Shown here: positions 60,097 to 64,000 of the stretch, one piece after another
How positions within the stretch are numbered: position 1 is the first letter of the stretch
How the letters are laid out: each line of letters starts with the position of its first letter
Assembly: GCA_040752025.1 (NCBI GenBank)
Contig: JBFMFR010000001.1
Coordinates: 222,706 to 286,705, forward strand
Length of the DNA stretch: 64,000 nt
Direction of reading: 5' to 3'
From: JBFMFR01 sp040752025
GTDB taxonomy: Bacteria > Chloroflexota > Anaerolineae > Anaerolineales > UBA4823
Notes under the pieces: model-generated
What the model saw: only the letters and a program-made list of their open reading frames with translations
Told to the model about the DNA's origin: nothing
Databases searched by the model: none
Position numbers and translations under genes: made by a program

Positions 60097-60927
60097 ATGC
60101 AAATTATTCCCTTCACGGCAGAAATCGCGGCACGGCTTGAAAGATTATTCTCAGAAAAGCCCCCTGTTTCGACGCGTCTATGGGCTATTCTGGATGGCAC
60201 AATCCAGGGACGCATCCTGGTGGATGATCCTGCTCAGCCAACGTATGCTATCCTCCAGGATTTGACCGAAGGCACTATCTTTCCAGGCGGCGAACTGACT
60301 GCGCCAATTCTGAAGGAGGCATTCACGATCCTGCGTCCCTATCAGGAGCTTATGGTTTGCCTGTGGCCAGGTGATCCGCTTGCTTCAGCGCTTCCTGCAC
60401 AACCAGACTATGAGGGAAAAGCCATTCAATTTACCGATCGCTCACCGGATATAGACCTGGATCGGCTTGCCTGCCTGCCTTCAGGCTACCATATTCAGAG
60501 AATCAACTTAGAGATCGCACAGAAGCTCGAAGGGGTTGGGTATTCCGTAACCATGTATGGCAGCCTCGAGCGAGCTGTTCAGAATATGATTGGCTACTGC
60601 CTGATGCAGGGCGAAACGATAGTTTGTGAAGCAGAAACCGTGCCGCTCAGTCGTGGCGTGGCTGAAATGAGCGTCGATACCGCAGAGGCCTACCGGCAAA
60701 AAGGACTGGCGACGGTGACGTGCGCCTGGGTCATCCGAGAATGCGAAGCATTGGGATATCAGACATTATGGATTGCTGCGCAGCAGAATGCAGCCTCGGT
60801 TGCACTTGCCAGGCGGCTAGGTTTTCAGACAGAGCAGTTGTTCAATGTACAGTCATGGTCAGCCACAACAAACAAACTGCCTGGCGTCGAAGGCAGCCCT
60901 TATCCTTACAACCCCCAATGCACCTGA
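60097..60927 (+). CDS. GNAT-family acetyltransferase with N-terminal extension
   Basis: A 276-residue protein, N-terminal ~140 residues of unassigned alpha/beta character and a C-terminal GNAT fold (VDTAEAYRQKGLATVTCAW, NAASVALARRLGFQTE). It resembles the two-domain GNAT_acetyltran group. The function is unknown. It overlaps the ADH frame's upstream part but not its real start. Confidence 0.78.
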   Translation: MQIIPFTAEIAARLERLFSEKPPVSTRLWAILDGTIQGRILVDDPAQPTYAILQDLTEGTIFPGGELTAPILKEAFTILRPYQELMVCLWPGDPLASALPAQPDYEGKAIQFTDRSPDIDLDRLACLPSGYHIQRINLEIAQKLEGVGYSVTMYGSLERAVQNMIGYCLMQGETIVCEAETVPLSRGVAEMSVDTAEAYRQKGLATVTCAWVIRECEALGYQTLWIAAQQNAASVALARRLGFQTEQLFNVQSWSATTNKLPGVEGSPYPYNPQCT

Positions 60928-60952
60928 CATGCATTTCGAAAGGATCTATTTC

Positions 60953-61948
60953 ATGAGAGCAGCAAAAATCGAGCGACCAGGCCAAATGAAAGTGATCGAG
61001 ATGGACTGCCCCGAGCCAGGGCCCAATGAAGTGTTGATCCGGGTCATGGCCAGCGGCATCTGTGGCACCGACATCCACATCTTCCGCGGCGAATACCTGG
61101 GCGATTACCCGGTCATCCCCGGCCACGAATTCTCCGGGGTTGTCGAAGCCATAGGCTCCTCCGTGAAACGCTTCAAGCCGGGCGACCGGGTGGCGGTCGA
61201 GCCCAACATCGCCTGCGATAACTGCCCGGCCTGCCTGAACAACCGACAGAATTTCTGCGAGAACTGGTCAGCAGTGGGAGTGACGCGCCCAGGCGGCATG
61301 GCGCAGTACACCACCGCGCCCGAGAAAGTCACCTTTGCCATTGGCGACCTGAGCTTCGAACAGGCCGCCTTCATGGAGCCGCTCTCCTGCGTGCTGCACG
61401 GGCTGGAGCGGCTGGGGCCGGAGCTGGCGGATAAAATCGCCATCCTGGGCGCCGGGCCGATTGGCATCCTGCTGATGCAGGGAGTGCGCGCCCAGGGGGC
61501 CAGCCGCATCACAGTGGCTGATAAGAACCAGGCGCGCCTGGAATACGCCGCAGAGATGGGCGCCGACGTAACCCTGGCTGATGTGAGTGCGCTGAAGCAG
61601 GATGGCTACGATGCCATCATCGACGCCACCGGCAGCCTGGCAGTGATGCGCCAGTCGCTTGATTTCGCCCGCCCGGGCGGCAAAGTGCTGTGGTTTGGCG
61701 TGCCGCCTTCCGGCAAAGACATGCCCCTGGAACCGTTCAAGATTTTCCGTAAGGGCCTCACCGTGTTATCCTCCTTCACCTCGGTACGCAACTCATACCA
61801 GGCGCTGGACCTGCTGCGCTCAGGCCGTATCCGCCTGGATGGGCTGGTCTCTCACCGGCTGCCGTTGGAGGCTTTCCAACGCGGGATGGAAGTGATCGAG
61901 CAGGGATTAGAGGGGGTGAAGAAAGTGCAGATCCTCCCAAACGGGTGA
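60953..61948 (+). CDS. Zinc-dependent alcohol/polyol dehydrogenase
   Basis: A 331-residue medium-chain dehydrogenase. Catalytic zinc ligands are in SGICGTDIH and PGHEF. The structural zinc is bound by Cys in CDNCPACLNNRQNFC. The Rossmann motif is ILGAGPIGILLMQ. The group includes sorbitol/threonine dehydrogenase-like enzymes. ATG at 60953 has AAAGGAT upstream. An earlier start at 60845 is inside the GNAT gene. Confidence 0.87.
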   Translation: MRAAKIERPGQMKVIEMDCPEPGPNEVLIRVMASGICGTDIHIFRGEYLGDYPVIPGHEFSGVVEAIGSSVKRFKPGDRVAVEPNIACDNCPACLNNRQNFCENWSAVGVTRPGGMAQYTTAPEKVTFAIGDLSFEQAAFMEPLSCVLHGLERLGPELADKIAILGAGPIGILLMQGVRAQGASRITVADKNQARLEYAAEMGADVTLADVSALKQDGYDAIIDATGSLAVMRQSLDFARPGGKVLWFGVPPSGKDMPLEPFKIFRKGLTVLSSFTSVRNSYQALDLLRSGRIRLDGLVSHRLPLEAFQRGMEVIEQGLEGVKKVQILPNG

Positions 61949-62047
61949 CAAAGAAGACGATGCATAGAAACCCCCGCTGAGGATTGCGATAAGCTGATGG
62001 GCAGCAACCACTTTGCATATCACGAGAAAGGTTCTGGACAAAATCAC

Positions 62048-62473
62048 ATGGTTGAAGAATACCCGATCGTATACGTTGAGAAGCCGGAGGAATCTGCCTG
62101 GGGGATCATTGGGCGCAGTCTGCAAAGTTACAATGTACAACAAGCCGGCGATGAGAAGTTCCAACGCCTGTGTTACGTGGTCCAAGCGCCTGATCAAAGC
62201 ATTGTAGGGGGTGTCGTCGGCGAAATTTTTTGGGGCTGGCTGCACGTTGATCTGTTGTGGGTGAAGGAGGATTTGCGTGGTCGTGGATATGGTCACCGCC
62301 TGTTAGCGCGCATCGAGGAGGAAGCCCAGCAGCGCGGCGCAAAGCATGCATTTCTGGACACTTTCAGCTTCCAGGCACCGGATTTCTATAAAAAACACGG
62401 CTACCAGATTTTTGGCGAACTGCCGGATTTTCCTCCCGGGCATATTCGCTACTTTCTCGTGAAACAACTTTAG
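62048..62473 (+). CDS. GNAT-family acetyltransferase, short
   Basis: A 141-residue GNAT from the ATG at 62048; a longer frame starts at 61997. It has the acetyl-CoA loop VKEDLRGRGYGHRLLARIEE and the end DFYKKHGYQIFGELP. The start is uncertain; neither has a clear ribosome binding site. A DinB-family gene follows 16 bp later. Confidence 0.78.
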   Translation: MVEEYPIVYVEKPEESAWGIIGRSLQSYNVQQAGDEKFQRLCYVVQAPDQSIVGGVVGEIFWGWLHVDLLWVKEDLRGRGYGHRLLARIEEEAQQRGAKHAFLDTFSFQAPDFYKKHGYQIFGELPDFPPGHIRYFLVKQL

Positions 62474-62489
62474 GAAACTGTGGTGAAAC

Positions 62490-62984
62490 ATGGCCGATTG
62501 GGATGACTTGCTAAGCGAATATCTGCACGTACCTGAGCAACTCGAAGCCGCCTTGCAAGGCCTGAGCGAAGTGCAACTGAACCTGTGCCCTCGCCCTGAA
62601 GAGTGGAGCATCCGCCAGATCGTACACCACATTGTCGACGGAGACGATCTATGGGCGTTGATCCTCAAGCAGGCCCTGGGGGAAGCGCCGCAAGAGCTCA
62701 ACCTGCAATGGTACTGGGAATACCCCCAGGAGAACTGGGGCAGTTGGTGGGCCTATGCCCAGCGAGAGATCGCCCCGTCGCTGGCCCTGCTGCGCGCCAG
62801 CCGGGAGCACATCACCCAACTACTGCGCCAGGTCCCGAATGCCCAGGAGCGTTCCATCGGTGTGTGCTGGCCGAATGGGGAGCGCGAGCAAATCAGCGTC
62901 CCCGACATCATCGAAATGCAAACCAGTCACATCAGCGGGCACAGCCAGGAGATCCGGGCTATCCGCGAGCAGCACGGAATTTAG
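62490..62984 (+). CDS. DinB-superfamily protein
   Basis: A 164-residue four-helix-bundle protein with the DinB metal histidines: QIVHHIVDGD and SHISGHSQEI. These are metal-binding proteins, some thiol-transferases (bacillithiol/mycothiol) and others of unknown role. GNAT genes lie upstream. Confidence 0.82.
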   Translation: MADWDDLLSEYLHVPEQLEAALQGLSEVQLNLCPRPEEWSIRQIVHHIVDGDDLWALILKQALGEAPQELNLQWYWEYPQENWGSWWAYAQREIAPSLALLRASREHITQLLRQVPNAQERSIGVCWPNGEREQISVPDIIEMQTSHISGHSQEIRAIREQHGI

Positions 62985-62989
62985 AGACA

Positions 62990-63043
62990 GCAGCGGGTAG
63001 CAACCAGCATCTTGCCAGGGCGCTGCAATACCAGCCGAAGTGA
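62990..63043 (+). pseudogene. ComM C-terminal relic
   Basis: The frame reads AAGSNQHLARALQYQPK then stops, matching the end of the local ComM (GGSQHIGPQHLAEALQYRPK). No other ComM part is adjacent. It is a fragment of a second ComM/YifB gene. Confidence 0.55.
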
Positions 63044-63095
63044 TAAGATTGTGGTATGATCGAGTTGAGGAAGCGTTTTTCCGGTGAGGTATGAG

Positions 63096-63401
63096 ATGAC
63101 AAAACCGAGGATTGAAGTTCCTCAACAAGCTATTGCGGATTTCTGCCGCCGGCATCACATCCAAAAGCTCTCTCTATTTGGTTCGGTGCTCAGCGAAACG
63201 TTCGCCCCAGACAGTGACATCGATGTTCTGGTGGAATTTGAACCAGGTCATGTTCCAGGGCTGGCGCTGATACGCATGCAGGACGAGCTTTCCCAACTTT
63301 TTGGCGGGCGTAAAGTTGATCTGGTTACTCCCAAGTTTCTGAACCAGCGGATTCGAAGCAAAGTGCAGTCGGAGGCAGTCGCCCAGTATGTCCAAGGATG
63401 A
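63096..63401 (+). CDS. MNT-family nucleotidyltransferase, antitoxin of the HEPN pair
   Basis: A 101-residue minimal nucleotidyltransferase with the catalytic GSVLSETFAPDSDIDVLVEF pattern (GSx10DxD). MNT partners of HEPN toxins neutralise them, in some systems by adding AMP groups to the toxin. GAGGT lies upstream of the ATG at 63096. It overlaps the HEPN gene by 14 bp. Confidence 0.85.
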   Translation: MTKPRIEVPQQAIADFCRRHHIQKLSLFGSVLSETFAPDSDIDVLVEFEPGHVPGLALIRMQDELSQLFGGRKVDLVTPKFLNQRIRSKVQSEAVAQYVQG

Positions 63402-63732
63402 TTGGGTTTACATCGGTCATATGCTGGATATGAGTCAAAAAGCTTTGGATTTCGTTACCGGTCTGGATAAGGCCGACTATGATCAAGATGAACCCCTTCG
63501 ACTTGCTCTAGCCCACATCATCCAGGTGCTTGGTGAAGCTGCGCGACAAGTCTCACCAGCGTTTCGAGATGCACACCCAAGAATCCCCTGGCGTTAAATC
63601 GTCGGAATGCGGCATCGCATTGTTCATGACTATATGAACGTGGATGAAGATGTGGTTTGGGAGGTTGTTCGGCAGGATTTGCCCCCTCTCGTTGCAGTTC
63701 TCAAGAAAATCATCCCTCCCGATGAGAATTAA
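63388..63732 (+). pseudogene. HEPN-domain toxin gene interrupted by one stop codon
   Basis: The frame 63388-63732 encodes a full HEPN (DUF86-like) protein of ~114 residues, except that codon 70 is TAA (63595-63597). The HEPN active-site motif RHRIVHDY (Rx4HxY) and the C-terminal helices lie after the stop in the same frame. The truncated 69-residue product lacks the catalytic site, so the toxin should be inactive unless the stop is read through or is a sequence error. Confidence 0.75.
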
Positions 63733-63746
63733 TGGGATATAAATCA

Positions 63747-63875
63747 TCACCCAGCTCTATTTGAAATCTCCGCATCTTTCATCTGGCTGACCAGCAGCAC
63801 GCTGACCAACAATAAACCTACGGCCAGCAGCAGCGCCGGGGTGAAAGAGCCGTCGGGGGCCTTCATGGCTTCCAT
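63747..63875 (-). pseudogene. MFS transporter C-terminal relic or tiny membrane protein
   Basis: A 42-codon frame (from ATG at 63875) encodes one hydrophobic helix of about 20 residues (TPALLLAVGLLLVSVLLVSQ) followed by a basic/acidic tail, resembling the final helix of major-facilitator transporters. An in-frame TAG lies immediately upstream and no ribosome binding site is evident. Confidence 0.35.
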
Positions 63876-63980
63876 AATACTCTATCTATGAGTTCGTTGA
63901 CGCGAAAGCAGGTAAACGTTCAGTGAGATGAGAAAAGCCGTGGTGAAGCAGCCGAACTAAAAAACAGCACGGCAAAGAGC

Positions 63981-63990
63981 AAAGGAGGTG
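63981..63990 (+). promoter_or_regulatory. Strong ribosome binding site at the window edge
   Basis: AAAGGAGGTG is an ideal Shine-Dalgarno sequence. The start codon should fall at or just beyond base 64000, so a gene begins right outside the window. Confidence 0.5.
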
Positions 63991-64000
63991 AAACACCAGA

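Noticed and set aside
1..64000. tRNA, rRNA, CRISPR arrays or insertion sequences
   Set aside because: No cloverleaf with conserved TTCGA arm, no rRNA block, no regularly spaced repeats and no transposase-like frame were found by eye.

Overview
The window is a bacterial chromosome segment with moderately high to high GC. It is densely coded and has no rRNA, tRNA, insertion sequence or CRISPR array that I can see. The gene content suggests an uncultured-type Chloroflexota bacterium close to Anaerolineae. The hints are a non-pyrrolysine MttB-family methyltransferase, very large 7TM/PAS/GAF histidine kinases, a RodZ-like protein with two HTH domains, an ADP-forming acyl-CoA ligase, and lipoprotein or membrane-anchored Ser/Thr kinases with formylglycine-enzyme-like (FGE) ectodomains. 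This taxonomic reading is inference from gene content only.

Layout. 1-3.2 kb: the end of an aspartate/glutamate racemase-family gene, a PLP aminotransferase and an MttB-family methyltransferase. 3.7-6.0 kb: two trypsin-like proteases without signal peptides, then a LuxR-type regulator with a degenerate receiver. 6.1-8.7 kb: a diversity-generating retroelement (DGR). A transmembrane Ser/Thr kinase ends in an FGE/C-type-lectin-fold domain whose last 117 bp (VR) match a nearby template repeat (TR). 19 of the 20 differences fall at TR adenines. The reverse transcriptase and Avd genes survive only as a fused 5' and 3' remnant. 8.7-14.5 kb: a single-domain response regulator, a kinase relic, a methyltransferase, a secreted 13-repeat protein and a C39-like/TPR membrane protein. 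14.5-28 kb: housekeeping genes (MiaB-type, RecO, L9, RodZ-like, RimO, bisphosphate nucleotidase, GT39-like) around a 1534-residue hybrid kinase. 28-33 kb: a three-gene two-component operon pairing a degenerate kinase with an intact one. 33-36 kb: acyl-CoA ligase and a B3/B4 protein. 36-43.7 kb (minus strand): a TetR-led efflux operon running into PfkB and M20 genes, with an operator overlapping a near-consensus promoter. 43.8-45.1 kb: two membrane proteins and Hpt. 45.3-50.6 kb: an operon of SDR, ketol-acid-reductoisomerase-like, LuxE-like and LuxC-like enzymes with no luciferase. 50.6-54.0 kb: a two-component pair and a MocR regulator. 54.1-55.9 kb: a structured intergenic RNA candidate and a Na+/H+ antiporter. 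56-64 kb: ComM, small toxin-antitoxin-like pairs, GNATs, an alcohol dehydrogenase, DinB, an MNT/HEPN pair whose HEPN gene carries one stop codon, and several gene relics.

The most notable system is the DGR at 6.3-8.7 kb. The TR/VR pair, the VR-side hairpin and a strong promoter for the target kinase show a hypervariable signalling receptor. The loss of cis RT and Avd means the locus is either frozen or served in trans. Second is the luciferase-free LuxC/LuxE operon coupled to a KARI-like enzyme and an SDR, which looks like an undescribed acid-to-aldehyde pathway.
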